64,000 nt of DNA from an uncultured Clostridia bacterium (GCA_910579745.1 CAJTVH010000011.1:6666-70665); one strand, 5' to 3'. Positions 34,919 to 45,530 are shown, numbered from the stretch's first letter. A program made the numbers and translations. The notes: generated by a model not told the origin, from the letters alone.

Positions 34919-37746
34919 CCCTCCAGATACTTTTTAAGATATTTGCCTGTATAAGACTTCTCGCACCTTGAGACATCTTCAGGAGTTCCCGAAAAAACAA
35001 TTTCTCCCCCCCTGTCTCCGCCCTCCGGTCCAAGGTCTATAATATAATCGGCCGTTTTTATAACGTCTAAATTATGCTCAATAACAATAACGGTATTTCC
35101 TCCGTCGGTAAGTTTTTGTAAAATATCTATAAGCTTGTGCACATCATAAGTATGAAGCCCCGTAGTCGGTTCGTCTAAAACATAAATTGTTTTTCCTGTG
35201 CTTTTACGGCTTAACTCCGTAGCGAGTTTGACCCTTTGGGCCTCTCCGCCCGATAACGTTGTGGATGGCTGTCCCAGCTTTATATAAGAAAGCCCGACGT
35301 CGTATAAAGTTTGAACTTTAGATTTAATCCTTGGAATATTCTCAAAAAATACCAAAGCTTCCTCAATAGTCATATCAAGCACATCTGAAATAGTTTTGCC
35401 TTTGTATTTAACCTCAAGAGTTTCCCTGTTATATCTCTTTCCGTGACAAACCTCGCACGGAACATAAATATCGGGAAGGAAATGCATTTCAATTTTTATA
35501 ATCCCGTCTCCTGAACAGGCCTCACATCTTCCGCCTTTTACATTAAAGCTAAAACGTCCTTTCTGAAATCCCCTCATCTTCGCCTCCGTCGTCTGGCTGA
35601 AAATATCTCTTATCATATCAAACAGGCCTGTATAAGTTGCCGGATTTGAACGGGGAGTTCTTCCTATCGGTGACTGATCAATATCGATAATTTTATCAAA
35701 ATGCTCAATCCCCTTTATAGATTTATGCTTGCCTGGTTTTATTCTCGCTCTGTTAAGCTCTCTCGCTAAAGTTTTATATAATATCTCGTTAATAAGAGAA
35801 CTTTTTCCCGAACCGGAAACTCCCGTAACACATACAAATAACCCAACAGGAATCTCAACATTAATATTTTTAAGATTATTTTCTGAGGCCCCTTTGATAA
35901 TAAGCTTTTCTTTAGACGGCTTTCGCCTTTCTTTTGGAATCTCAATCTTCCTTCTCCCGCTCAAATAAGCTCCCGTCAAAGAATTCTCGCTCAAAAGAAG
36001 TTTATCCGGTGTTCCCGAGAAAACGACTTCCCCGCCGTTTATTCCGGCGTAAGGTCCAATGTCCACAATATAATCCGCCTCTAACATAGTGTCGGCGTCA
36101 TGCTCGACAACAACAAGAGTATTTCCAATGTCACGCAAATGCTTTAAACTTCCCAAAAGCTTATCATTATCCCTTTGATGAAGACCGATACTCGGCTCGT
36201 CAAGAATATACAACACTCCGACAAGACCCGAGCCAACCTGGGTGGCTAGCCTTATTCTCTGTGCTTCCCCTCCTGAAAGAGAACCAGACATTCTCGATAA
36301 TGTAAGATATTCAAGACCAACATTAACTAAAAATCCAAGCCTGGCGTTAATTTCCTTTAAAATTTGCTCCGCTATCCGCATCTTCGCTTTTGACAGCTCA
36401 AGATTATCAAAAAATACTTTAAGGTCTTTAATTGAGTATTCCGTTATTTCTGAAATATTCTTTTCTCCCACCGTAACGGCAAGAATCTCGTCTTTAAGCC
36501 GCCGGCCTTTACAAGCGGGACATTTGACATTTATCATATATTTCTCATATTCCTGTCTCGCCGCTTCCGAGTAAGTCTCTCTGTATCTACGCTCAAGATT
36601 TCCCACAATACCGTCAAAAGAATAAGAATAAAATTTTTCCTCACCGCCGCTTATATAGCTTATCTCCATTTTTTCTCCGCCCGTGCCGTACATAATAATA
36701 TTTTTAATATCATCAGGTAAATCTTTATACGGCGTGTTTAAATCAAATCCGTATTTTGTTGAGAGATTCTTAAAAATACTGTTTCCCATAGTAGAGTCCA
36801 CGCCTACCGAGTTCCACCCCGAAACGGCTATAGCGCCGTCAAGAATAGACAGCTCATCGTTAGGAACAAGCACGTCAGGGTCAAAAACAGTTTTTGACCC
36901 AAGCCCCATACATTCTGGGCACGCCCCAGAGGGATTATTAAAAGAAAACCTTCTAGGCTCAATTTCCTCAATGCTGATTCCACAGTCTGGACAAGCGAAA
37001 TTTTGGCTGAAAGTAAGCTGTTTTTCACCGTTTACATCAACAATGGCTATACCGCCAGTAAGAGCGAATACAGTCTCAAGAGACTCTGAGAGTCTTTTCT
37101 GAATACCATCTCTTACAACAAGTCTGTCAATTACAATTTCAATAGTATGCTTTTTATTCTTCTCAAGCTTTATATCATCGGAAAGCTCATAAATAATTCC
37201 ATCTATTCTCACACGAACATATCCGCTTTTTCTGGCATCCTCAAGAAGCTTAACATGTTCGCCTTTTCTTCCTCTGACAACCGGAGCGAAAAGCTGTATT
37301 TTTGTTTTTTCTGGAAGTTCTAAAATTTGATCGACAATTTGGTCAACCGTTTGCTTTTTTATCTCTTTTCCGCACTTGGGACAATGAGGTATACCCGCTC
37401 TGGCGTATAAAAGCCTCAAATAATCATAAATCTCTGTGACCGTACCAACAGTTGAGCGAGGATTATTATTTGTTGTTTTCTGGTCAATGGATATAGCCGG
37501 GGACAGCCCCTCTATATTATCCACGTCAGGTTTTTCCATCTGTCCTAAAAATTGCCTCGCGTAAGAAGATAAGGACTCCACATATCTTCTTTGTCCCTCA
37601 GCGTAAATTGTGTCAAAAGCAAGACTTGACTTTCCTGAACCGCTGAGCCCTGTAAAAACAACAAGCTTGTTTCTTGGAATCTCAACGTCAATATTTTTAA
37701 GATTATTGGCTCTGGCGCCTTTAATAATAATTTTATCTTTTCGCAT
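34915..37746 (-). CDS. uvrA: Excinuclease ABC subunit A
   Basis: A 943-residue damage-recognition ATPase of nucleotide excision repair. Two ABC modules: Walker A VFTGLSGSGKSSLAFDTIYAEG (quoted as GLSGSGKSSLAFD, ~33) and CVTGVSGSGKSSLINEIL (~640). The signature loops are SGSLSGGEAQRIRLATQ and TTLSGGEAQRVKLATEL. Zinc motifs are CPKCGKEIKK..., CPDCG/CPEC, and CEACSGDG...CEVCHGKRY. Length is standard. A small gene overlaps its stop. It is separated from uvrB by an HsdS remnant. Confidence 0.97.
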   Translation of the reverse strand: MRKDKIIIKGARANNLKNIDVEIPRNKLVVFTGLSGSGKSSLAFDTIYAEGQRRYVESLSSYARQFLGQMEKPDVDNIEGLSPAISIDQKTTNNNPRSTVGTVTEIYDYLRLLYARAGIPHCPKCGKEIKKQTVDQIVDQILELPEKTKIQLFAPVVRGRKGEHVKLLEDARKSGYVRVRIDGIIYELSDDIKLEKNKKHTIEIVIDRLVVRDGIQKRLSESLETVFALTGGIAIVDVNGEKQLTFSQNFACPDCGISIEEIEPRRFSFNNPSGACPECMGLGSKTVFDPDVLVPNDELSILDGAIAVSGWNSVGVDSTMGNSIFKNLSTKYGFDLNTPYKDLPDDIKNIIMYGTGGEKMEISYISGGEEKFYSYSFDGIVGNLERRYRETYSEAARQEYEKYMINVKCPACKGRRLKDEILAVTVGEKNISEITEYSIKDLKVFFDNLELSKAKMRIAEQILKEINARLGFLVNVGLEYLTLSRMSGSLSGGEAQRIRLATQVGSGLVGVLYILDEPSIGLHQRDNDKLLGSLKHLRDIGNTLVVVEHDADTMLEADYIVDIGPYAGINGGEVVFSGTPDKLLLSENSLTGAYLSGRRKIEIPKERRKPSKEKLIIKGASENNLKNINVEIPVGLFVCVTGVSGSGKSSLINEILYKTLARELNRARIKPGKHKSIKGIEHFDKIIDIDQSPIGRTPRSNPATYTGLFDMIRDIFSQTTEAKMRGFQKGRFSFNVKGGRCEACSGDGIIKIEMHFLPDIYVPCEVCHGKRYNRETLEVKYKGKTISDVLDMTIEEALVFFENIPRIKSKVQTLYDVGLSYIKLGQPSTTLSGGEAQRVKLATELSRKSTGKTIYVLDEPTTGLHTYDVHKLIDILQKLTDGGNTVIVIEHNLDVIKTADYIIDLGPEGGDRGGEIVFSGTPEDVSRCEKSYTGKYLKKYLEG

Positions 37747-37774
37747 TTTAACCCTCTTTTATAAAAAATATCAA

Positions 37775-38107
37775 AATATGCTTTAACCCTGAACCTTTAA
37801 ATCCTTTTTAAAGTAACCGCGTATTTCCGCCGATATAATAATACACAAATTTTAGACTTATATTTTTATTCGTATACATAACTATACAGTCTGTTGATGT
37901 TCCGAACGGTTCATCGCGATAATGAATATTGGATCCTCCGCCTGTTCCAAAAATTAAAGATTCTTTATCATAATTAAAATCATTAATAAATTTTAATTGT
38001 AATTTGCTTGATTTAAAAAATTTATACGTTCCCTTTTCCATGCCATTGCTTGATTTCATTTTAGATTTAAGCTGAGGTATTAATATTTCTCGCAAGGATA
38101 TAATCAT
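37775..38107 (-). pseudogene. Type I restriction specificity (HsdS) target-recognition fragment
   Basis: An intact start (ATG at 38107 with GGAGGT upstream) opens a 99-codon frame reading MEKGTYKFFKSS, FINDFNYDKESLIFGTGG, SNIHYRDEPFGTSTDCIVMY. This is the pattern of an HsdS target-recognition domain. After the TAA at 37808-37810 the same frame continues KGFKGSGLKHI, the next conserved HsdS block, so the stop is a nonsense mutation in a once longer gene. No hsdM or hsdR is near. It could still yield a 99-residue peptide. It lies between uvrB and uvrA, which are normally adjacent. Confidence 0.75.
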
Positions 38108-38199
38108 TGTTCCTACCTCCAATTCTCAAAACCTCTCAATTATGGCAAAACAATAAAAATATGATTTTTCATATTTATTATCAAAAAAATTAATATCCT

Positions 38200-40194
38200 T
38201 TAATACTTCTCCAGTATTTTTTTAAGCTCAATAACCTCGTCTCGAAGCTCGGCGGCTCTTTCAAACTGTAAATCAGCGGCCGCCTGGCGCATTTCTTTTT
38301 GAACGTTTGATATAACTTTCTCAAGCTCTTTTCTATCCATAGACTCTGGGTCTTTATCAAGCCCCATGCCCTTTTTATCCTCAACGGAAACAGTCGCTTT
38401 AATAATATCATGAACTTTCTTAATAATGGTTTTCGGAACAATTCCATGTTCTCTATTATAATCTTCCTGAATGTTTCTCCTTCTGTTTGTTTCTGATATA
38501 GCCTTTCGCATAGAATCCGTTATAGTGTCGGCGTACATAATAACCCGTCCCTCCGAGTTTCTAGCCGCTCGCCCGACAGTTTGAATAAGGGACGTCTCAG
38601 ACCGTAAAAATCCCTCTTTGTCAGCGTCTAAAATAATAACGGCTGAAACCTCAGGAATATCAAGACCTTCTCTCAAAAGATTAATTCCCACAAGTACGTC
38701 AAAAACATCCATTCTTAAATCTCTTATGATTTCCAGTCGTTCAAGAGTATCAATGTCAGAGTGAAGATATTTAACTCTGATTCCGTTTTCCTTGAGATAG
38801 TCAGTTAAATCCTCCGCCATTTTTTTAGTGAGAGTAGTAACAAGAACCTTCTGTTTTTTAGCGGTAACAGTATTAATCTCCCCTATTAAATCGTCAATTT
38901 GCCCATTTGTTGGCCTAATATCAATTTCCGGATCAAGAAGTCCCGTAGGTCTGATAATCTGTTCAGCAGTGTTTTGAGAGTGAGAATTTTCGTATTTTGA
39001 CGGGGTTGCTGAAACAAAGAGAATTTGGTGAATTTTTTCCTCAAACTCTATAAATTTAAGAGGCCTGTTATCAAGAGCCGATGGAAGCCTGAAACCAAAC
39101 TCAACAAGATTTGTTTTTCTCGACCTGTCCCCCTCGTACATACCGCCGATTTGAGGAATAGTAACGTGAGACTCATCAACAATAATCAAAAAATCATCCG
39201 GGAAATAATCAATAAGAGTATGGGGCGTGCTTCCTGCCTCTCTTCCTGATAAGTGTCTTGAATAATTCTCAATTCCTGAGCAAAAGCCCATTTCCGTCAT
39301 CATCTCAATATCATAATTGGTTCTTTGTAAAATTCTTTGAGCCTCTAAAAGCCTGTCCTCAGCTTTAAGCTCCTCAACTCTCTCATCAAGCTCTTTTTGT
39401 ATTCTACGTATAGCCGCGGTCATTTTCTCAGTGCTCGTCACATAATGAGACGCCGGATAAACGCATATATGCTCTCTTAAACCTTTTATCTCTCCTGTAA
39501 GCACGTCAATTTCAGTAATTCTGTCAACCTCATCCCCAAAAAACTCAATTCTATAAGCGTGTTCCGACGAACCCGCCGGAAAAACCTCCACAACGTCGCC
39601 CCTAACCCTAAAAGTACCTCTTGTGAAGTTCATATCATTTCTGTTATATTGAATATCAATAAGCTTTCTTAAAACCTCATCCCTGTCTTTAATCATACCC
39701 GGCCTTAAAGATATAACCATCTCATTATAATCAATAGGGTCGCCTAAACCATATATACATGAAACGCTCGCCACAATAATAACGTCTTTTCTCTCAAACA
39801 GCGCCGCTGTCGCCGAGTGTCTCAGCTTATCTATCTCATCGTTTATAGATGAGTCTTTTTCTATATAAGTATCTGTTTGAGGCACATACGCCTCAGGCTG
39901 ATAATAGTCATAGTAGCTCACAAAATACTCAACGGCGTTTTTAGGAAAAAATTCCTTAAACTCATTATAAAGCTGAGCCGCGAGAGTTTTATTATGCGCT
40001 ATAATCAAAGTTGGTTTATTAAGCTTTTCTATAATATTAGCCATGGTAAAAGTTTTACCGGAACCTGTAACGCCAAGTAAAGTTTGAAATTTTTTGCCAT
40101 CAATAAAACCTTTTGAAAGATTTTCAATAGCCTGAGGCTGGTCGCCTGTCGGTTTAAATTTAGAAACAACCTCAAATTTATCCACAAATCTCAC
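38200..40194 (-). CDS. uvrB: Excinuclease ABC subunit B
   Basis: A 664-residue helicase-like repair protein. It contains KFKPTGDQPQAIENL, Walker A LLGVTGSGKTFTMANII (residues ~41-57), the damage-verification beta-hairpin YYDYYQPEAYVPQTDTYIEKD (quoted as YDYYQPEAYVP), DESHVTIPQ, helicase motif VGRAARNSEGRVIMY, and a C-terminal UVR domain (ADLQFERAAELRDEV). It starts with GTG at 40194 after GGGGTGA; a second GTG nine bases in is also possible. It leads the uvrB-uvrA transcription unit. Confidence 0.97.
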   Translation of the reverse strand: MRFVDKFEVVSKFKPTGDQPQAIENLSKGFIDGKKFQTLLGVTGSGKTFTMANIIEKLNKPTLIIAHNKTLAAQLYNEFKEFFPKNAVEYFVSYYDYYQPEAYVPQTDTYIEKDSSINDEIDKLRHSATAALFERKDVIIVASVSCIYGLGDPIDYNEMVISLRPGMIKDRDEVLRKLIDIQYNRNDMNFTRGTFRVRGDVVEVFPAGSSEHAYRIEFFGDEVDRITEIDVLTGEIKGLREHICVYPASHYVTSTEKMTAAIRRIQKELDERVEELKAEDRLLEAQRILQRTNYDIEMMTEMGFCSGIENYSRHLSGREAGSTPHTLIDYFPDDFLIIVDESHVTIPQIGGMYEGDRSRKTNLVEFGFRLPSALDNRPLKFIEFEEKIHQILFVSATPSKYENSHSQNTAEQIIRPTGLLDPEIDIRPTNGQIDDLIGEINTVTAKKQKVLVTTLTKKMAEDLTDYLKENGIRVKYLHSDIDTLERLEIIRDLRMDVFDVLVGINLLREGLDIPEVSAVIILDADKEGFLRSETSLIQTVGRAARNSEGRVIMYADTITDSMRKAISETNRRRNIQEDYNREHGIVPKTIIKKVHDIIKATVSVEDKKGMGLDKDPESMDRKELEKVISNVQKEMRQAAADLQFERAAELRDEVIELKKILEKY

Positions 40195-40316
40195 CCCAAA
40201 AATATAATCACATAATATTATTTTTTCTCAATTATCATATTTTATCATATTTATTGATTTTATACAATCATATTAAGTAAAAAATCACAAAACATTTAAC
40301 AATTAATCACAAATCT

Positions 40317-40358
40317 AAAAAGAGATATTGCGGAAAATTTTCCATAATACCTCTTTTC
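40317..40358 (-). terminator. Terminator downstream of the pectate lyase gene
   Basis: AAAGAGATATTG on one arm and TAATACCTCTTTT on the other, with GGAAAATTTTCC at the tip, form a long, slightly mismatched hairpin. On the minus strand it ends in a T-run. It lies ~40 bp past the lyase stop and ~120 bp before uvrB. Confidence 0.75.
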
Positions 40359-40399
40359 AGACTAAAATTATTATAACATTTCTAATTTAAAACTACTCA

Positions 40400-43300
40400 T
40401 CATTTAACGCTATTTAACGCTTTATTCAGTATATAAGCGGCATCCGTGGCGGTAATTTCCTCACCGTCCGTAACTTTCATACGTCCAATATACTCTTCCT
40501 TAATATCAGCGTCCTCTTTATTAAGAACATATTGTAAGGTAAGAACAGCGTCTCTAACCTCAATCGCGCCATTTCCATCAACATCTCCCAAAGGAATCTG
40601 TATCTCACCTGATTTTACCGTAATATTACAGTTGGCTGAAAAGCCTCCTTCTGTAGTTTTAACGGTAATCACAGCATTGCCGTCAGCTTTGGCCGTAACA
40701 AGACCTTTTTCGTCTACAGAGGCTATATTGGAAGCACTTGATGTCCAGCTTACGCTTTTGTCTAAAGCGTCTGACGGGGATACAACAGCGTTAAGCTGAT
40801 AAGTATCTCCTACTTTCATTTCAGCTTCTGTTGGAACAATGGAAACTCCCGTAACATTTCTTTCAGCCGCTACAGAAACATTGTCAAAATAAACGGTGGT
40901 TCCGGCAGTTCTTACAAGTCTTATCTGTTTAAGACTCAAAGGATTCTTGGAAATAAGATTTGATGTAACTTCTCCTAAAGGAGTCCCGCTTATATTGTCA
41001 GGAGCGTAATTTCCGTCTATATAAGGATAAATTTTTGTAACGGCTGTTTTATTGTTAAAATCAAGATCAACTTGTATACGGTACCATTTATTAGCCTCAA
41101 GCTTTCCGACAGCTTTACCCTCATATGGATTTTTGTCATTCGCGCTTGGTGAGTCTGACGTAACAACATAAGTGGTTCCGCCAATGTCTGTCATATGATA
41201 GAAAATATTATCATTATTGAATGTAGTTTTTCCATAACCGTTTCCATCATCCTCTGTTTCAGCGGTCTCAAAGAAAATACGGAAAGTTCTTCCGGATGTT
41301 GCGTTATCTTGTAGAAAATCCGTAGTAAATGTCACTTTTCCGCTTGTCGCCGGCGTTTTAAATTTTTTAAACACCGCTTTGTCAGGAAGTTTCATTTTAA
41401 CAGTGCTGTTTCCCTGAACCGTTTCTTTATTAGCCGTGTCTATATTGTGGTTTCCGGCGGCGGGAAGTATCTCTTTATACCATTTTGAGAAATCCTCAGT
41501 ATCGTTAAAATATTTGTCAGACTCAACTTCCGTATTTTGTCCTGTTCCGTTTACAATAAGGGTAATCTCTCCCGTCTCGGCTGTTCCCTTAATATTGTCT
41601 CCGCAACTTGCTATACCTTTAACTTTAATAGCTGTCACTCCGCAGTTAGCGTAATTAATCGTACCGTCAGATTCCACTACGTCTCCTTGCCCGTCTATAA
41701 CACTCCATGTAATGTTTGAAAGCCTGCTTCCATAAGCGGGAAGTCTATCGCCCTCATTCATCACATAATTGTCTTTAAACTCTGAAGCGTCTTTTTCAGC
41801 AATTTCTGTCAAATCCCTGAAACAAATATTATCAACATAAAACTCACATAAGTCGTTAGTTCTGTCTGGTCTAAACTGAAGCTTGTTCGGAATAAATCTT
41901 GAGGCGTTAGCGAGCGTATAATCTTTCGCTGGGCCAGCGTTTAAAATTGATTTCTTAATATTTCCCTCATCGTCTAATAAATAATAATCTATTTTAGGCG
42001 CTGTTCCATCCGAAACACCTCTCGTATCGACAACCATTTTTAATTTAAGCCATTCATCCGTATCATTAGCGAGAGTTTCTCTGTTTTTACTATTCGTATT
42101 AGCGAGAACTTCCGAAGATGTAATCCTCAGCTGACCAAGAGAGTCGCCGCCTCTTAAATAGGCTTCCACATAACCATCGATGGCTCCCGTACACAAATCA
42201 AAACTAACCTCAATAACTTTATCTTTCTGCTCTCCGAAATTAAAAGTAAAATCATAAATACCTTTTCCTGGATCAACGGCCGCGTCCGCGTTTGTTTTCT
42301 GCGACTGTTTCACCTGGAAAAATTTTCCTTTGTCGGCGTATTCCATTCCATCTATATTGTTAGTTACGCCCCATTTTATTTTATCATTTTGAGTGTAAGC
42401 CGTTGTCATTTTAAGATAGTTTGACTCCTTGCCAAGCTCCTCATCCTCAAAATCAACAATACTCTCAGAATTTTCAGATAAAGAACCGACAATAACGTTA
42501 AATTCCCTTACTTCAGGTTTATAGCCATCAACTGATAACGTAACCGTCAGTTTAGCGTATTTAACCCCGCTTCCATATTCTCCCACAATAATGGTATTAT
42601 CCTTTAAAATACTGCTGTCTGAAGATGTCCACTCCGCTTTTACGTCCAAATCAGTATTAAAAGAAGTATCAAGTTTTGTATTTCTTAAAATAATGGTATC
42701 TTGAACGGAAATACTGTCAGCAAGCTCTTTGAGTTTCTCCTGCGGAGTAACTTCATCAAATCCATCTGGATTCCAGTTATCGGCTTTCTCGCCGTATTTG
42801 GCTTTCAAATGAATAAACGGTGTAAACCTCTCATTATAATCATATTCTGATAGGCTCATTGAATACGCCGGCTCAATTCCTCCTGTTTCACACGCTGAAA
42901 TCCTGATTTTTTCCGTTGAGCCCGTATCACTTGATTTTGCCGCTATATTGCTCATCTCACATTTATAATATACAACCTGACCATTCTCGTCTGTTATGTC
43001 AGACAATAAAGTATCTCCCGTACCTGTTATTTTTGAGTTTAAAATAAGGATACCATAGCTGTCTCCCGCTTCTCTTGTACTCTTGGCGATAAAATCGTCT
43101 GATTGAATTGTACATTTATTAAATACCACTCTTGAGTCAGCGGCGGCTGTTCCATTCATAGTACAGTTTTTAAAATAAGCTCTCGCCTTATTATCTACCG
43201 CCACAGACGTACTTGTGTTTAAAAACTTACATCCATCAAAAGTTGTTTTATCAGCTGAAACATTACAATTTCCCAAAGATACTCCGCTAGCTGAGAAATT

Positions 43301-45181
43301 ATCAGCCGAAGATGAGATATTAAGACCAGAAATACTTATCTCCCCTGTTTTTCCCTCTAGCGGCATAATACTGAGTTCGCTTTGCTCAACAGTGATATTC
43401 TCATCATATGTTCCCGGAGCCACAAAAATTGTTTTTCTTCCTTTTGTCATTTCCGCCTCGTTAGCTTTCATATACGCCACGGCGGACGCGATAGTTTTAT
43501 AGCTCTCTCCTTCGACCTCACTCACTGAAGGGTCTACGACAACAGAGTTTTTAATTGTCGGTGAAAGTGTCACAACACCTTCAGGGAAAGCGTTAACCGT
43601 CAAATCATTAAGATAATACTCAATATTTGTATATCCCAAACCGCAATAATCGCCGTTCATATCAGAAGCTGAGTTTGGATTAAGACCCCTCTCCAATTCC
43701 CACTCATCAGGCATACCATCATTATCGCTGTCGATAATCTCTTTTGTAAGATACTGAGGAGGATACTCATAAACAGTACTACACTGAATCTTATTTTTAT
43801 CTATTGTGGCTTTTACGGTTGAGTTCGCGCTCTCATAAGAACTTGTTCCGCTAAGAGAACCCGTCCCGTTTTTAGCTTCCTCCATAACCTGTTTGTCAAT
43901 AGGAGTACGTTTATCAGCGCTGATTCCAGTGCCGGCGTAAGCGAGTACTTTCTCATACGCCTCATCAGCCGTGTCTATTTTTCCAGAAGCGAGTACGGAT
44001 AAGTCCTCTTTCTTTGAATCAGGATTATACTGATTATAAGTCTTTTTTTGGTCCACATAAGTGGTTATAGTGCCGTAATCATAAAGAGGCATACGCTCGT
44101 CAACCTTACAGTATCCCTTTTGAAGCTTATTCCCGTTGCTGTCAAGAACGGCGTCATTGTTTAAAGTGGATGAATAATCAATAACATCGTCAGCCCAGTT
44201 ATTGTTTACATCATTTCGAATGCTTCCGTCTTTATTTAATATTTTGTTTCCCGTTAAATAAAATCTATATTTATGTCTGTCAGAACCGTCTATCGTAAAA
44301 TATCTGTATCCTCCAGTTGTTGAGTTTCCAGCTTTAAAATAGTTGTTCACATAATTGACGTGGCCATGTGTACCGTAAGCTGTCTGATAGCCCCAGTCAT
44401 AAATAACATTGTTTACATAATCCATTACATATGTACCAGGAACTTTGCCTCTATAGTTTCTGGATATATTATGAGCGATCATATTATGATGCCACGAGTT
44501 TTGCCCTCTTCCAAACATTATACCAAAACCGTGAGCGCCTTTCGGGTGGCCGCCCCATGAGTTTGAGGGACCAATAACGCTCCATTGAACCGTCTGATAC
44601 ATATTATGTGAGTACAGCGCTAACTGTTCGTCAGTCGCCCAGCCTGTTGCGCAGTGGTCAATCATGGATATTGAGCCATGAGAACCGCCCCATCCGTCAT
44701 AATCGTTTTCTTTGCCACCCGGTCCCGGTCTTGAGCTTAAAAAACGAACAATAATATTGTCACCGCCCATTCCAAGCTTATAGTTTTTAAGAGTAATTCC
44801 TCCGCCGCCCGGCGCTGTCTGTCCGGCAATGGTGATATTTCCTTTTACTACCACATCGCTTTTAAGTTCAATGGTTCCTCCAACGTCAAAAACAACAATC
44901 CTGTTTGAACCGCTTACAGCGTCACGAAAAGAACCTGGTCCGCTGTCGTTAAGATTGGTAACGTGATAAATCTTTCCTCCCCGTCCTCCTGTGGCGTATT
45001 TTCCGCCGCCTTCCGCTCCCGGAAAGGCTGGGATTTTCTCTTCAGCCGCCAAATTAACGTCATTGGAAAATCCTGTCTTTGTTTCAGACGCGGTGTTGTT
45101 AATATTTTCCGCGAAAGTTGAAGTTAAACAGCCGCTTACTGAAAGTACAGCCGATAAAATCAACGCAGCAAATTTTTTCAT
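40400..45181 (-). CDS. Secreted multidomain pectate lyase with dockerin
   Basis: A 1593-residue extracellular enzyme. It starts with a signal peptide with a possible lipobox (LSVSGC at ~18). Residues ~50-400 are a PL1-type pectate lyase: FPGAEGGGKYATGGRGGK, TIAGQTAPGGGGITLKNY, MIDHCATGWATDEQLA. Next come a calcium-binding TSP3-like stretch (DSDNDGMPDEWELERGLNP, ~485), a right-handed beta-helix resembling pectin methylesterase (~560-790), an Ig-like block, two jelly-roll-like regions (~940-1170 and ~1260-1440), a Big_2 domain (~1445-1525), and a type I dockerin (GDVDGNGAIEVRDAVL, residues ~1530-1593). The dockerin would attach it to a cohesin scaffold, though none lies in this window. It is divergent from an HD-GYP gene. 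Whether the second beta-helix is catalytic is unknown. Confidence 0.88.
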   Translation of the reverse strand: MKKFAALILSAVLSVSGCLTSTFAENINNTASETKTGFSNDVNLAAEEKIPAFPGAEGGGKYATGGRGGKIYHVTNLNDSGPGSFRDAVSGSNRIVVFDVGGTIELKSDVVVKGNITIAGQTAPGGGGITLKNYKLGMGGDNIIVRFLSSRPGPGGKENDYDGWGGSHGSISMIDHCATGWATDEQLALYSHNMYQTVQWSVIGPSNSWGGHPKGAHGFGIMFGRGQNSWHHNMIAHNISRNYRGKVPGTYVMDYVNNVIYDWGYQTAYGTHGHVNYVNNYFKAGNSTTGGYRYFTIDGSDRHKYRFYLTGNKILNKDGSIRNDVNNNWADDVIDYSSTLNNDAVLDSNGNKLQKGYCKVDERMPLYDYGTITTYVDQKKTYNQYNPDSKKEDLSVLASGKIDTADEAYEKVLAYAGTGISADKRTPIDKQVMEEAKNGTGSLSGTSSYESANSTVKATIDKNKIQCSTVYEYPPQYLTKEIIDSDNDGMPDEWELERGLNPNSASDMNGDYCGLGYTNIEYYLNDLTVNAFPEGVVTLSPTIKNSVVVDPSVSEVEGESYKTIASAVAYMKANEAEMTKGRKTIFVAPGTYDENITVEQSELSIMPLEGKTGEISISGLNISSSADNFSASGVSLGNCNVSADKTTFDGCKFLNTSTSVAVDNKARAYFKNCTMNGTAAADSRVVFNKCTIQSDDFIAKSTREAGDSYGILILNSKITGTGDTLLSDITDENGQVVYYKCEMSNIAAKSSDTGSTEKIRISACETGGIEPAYSMSLSEYDYNERFTPFIHLKAKYGEKADNWNPDGFDEVTPQEKLKELADSISVQDTIILRNTKLDTSFNTDLDVKAEWTSSDSSILKDNTIIVGEYGSGVKYAKLTVTLSVDGYKPEVREFNVIVGSLSENSESIVDFEDEELGKESNYLKMTTAYTQNDKIKWGVTNNIDGMEYADKGKFFQVKQSQKTNADAAVDPGKGIYDFTFNFGEQKDKVIEVSFDLCTGAIDGYVEAYLRGGDSLGQLRITSSEVLANTNSKNRETLANDTDEWLKLKMVVDTRGVSDGTAPKIDYYLLDDEGNIKKSILNAGPAKDYTLANASRFIPNKLQFRPDRTNDLCEFYVDNICFRDLTEIAEKDASEFKDNYVMNEGDRLPAYGSRLSNITWSVIDGQGDVVESDGTINYANCGVTAIKVKGIASCGDNIKGTAETGEITLIVNGTGQNTEVESDKYFNDTEDFSKWYKEILPAAGNHNIDTANKETVQGNSTVKMKLPDKAVFKKFKTPATSGKVTFTTDFLQDNATSGRTFRIFFETAETEDDGNGYGKTTFNNDNIFYHMTDIGGTTYVVTSDSPSANDKNPYEGKAVGKLEANKWYRIQVDLDFNNKTAVTKIYPYIDGNYAPDNISGTPLGEVTSNLISKNPLSLKQIRLVRTAGTTVYFDNVSVAAERNVTGVSIVPTEAEMKVGDTYQLNAVVSPSDALDKSVSWTSSASNIASVDEKGLVTAKADGNAVITVKTTEGGFSANCNITVKSGEIQIPLGDVDGNGAIEVRDAVLTLQYVLNKEDADIKEEYIGRMKVTDGEEITATDAAYILNKALNSVK

Positions 45182-45530
45182 GAAAAAACTCCTTTCTTAA
45201 AATATAACTAATACAAAACCTATAAATCAAATAAATTATAAACCAAGAATATTTAAAAACTTCGCTATATCGTTTAAAATTTATAAGTTTATATTAATTA
45301 AATTTAATTGATTTTGATTAATTTTTTAATTAATATGTAAATTTAAACGTTGATATTTTATATTATACCTAATTTTAGAATAGAAATCAACATACATATT
45401 GTATAAAATACATTAAAATTTTTATTTTTTAATTTTACGCCTCTCATTACTTTTACTTTTTCTCGCCATACATAATCTATTCCTAATTTCATTCATTACA
45501 TCAAAAATTAATTTTCACATAAAAAAATAT
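45182..45530. other. Divergent intergenic region
   Basis: AT-rich spacer upstream of the lyase gene. The lyase has an AAGGAG site just before its ATG. I see no gene, RNA element or repeat in this stretch. Confidence 0.4.

Noticed and set aside
36242..37102. Plus-strand frames of 110 and 139 codons opposite uvrA
   Set aside because: Long only because of codon structure in uvrA; the protein sequences are low-complexity Ser/Leu-rich and match nothing.
38190..38447. 85-codon frame inside the uvrB 3' end
   Set aside because: It is a same-strand frame shadow of uvrB with no independent ribosome site.
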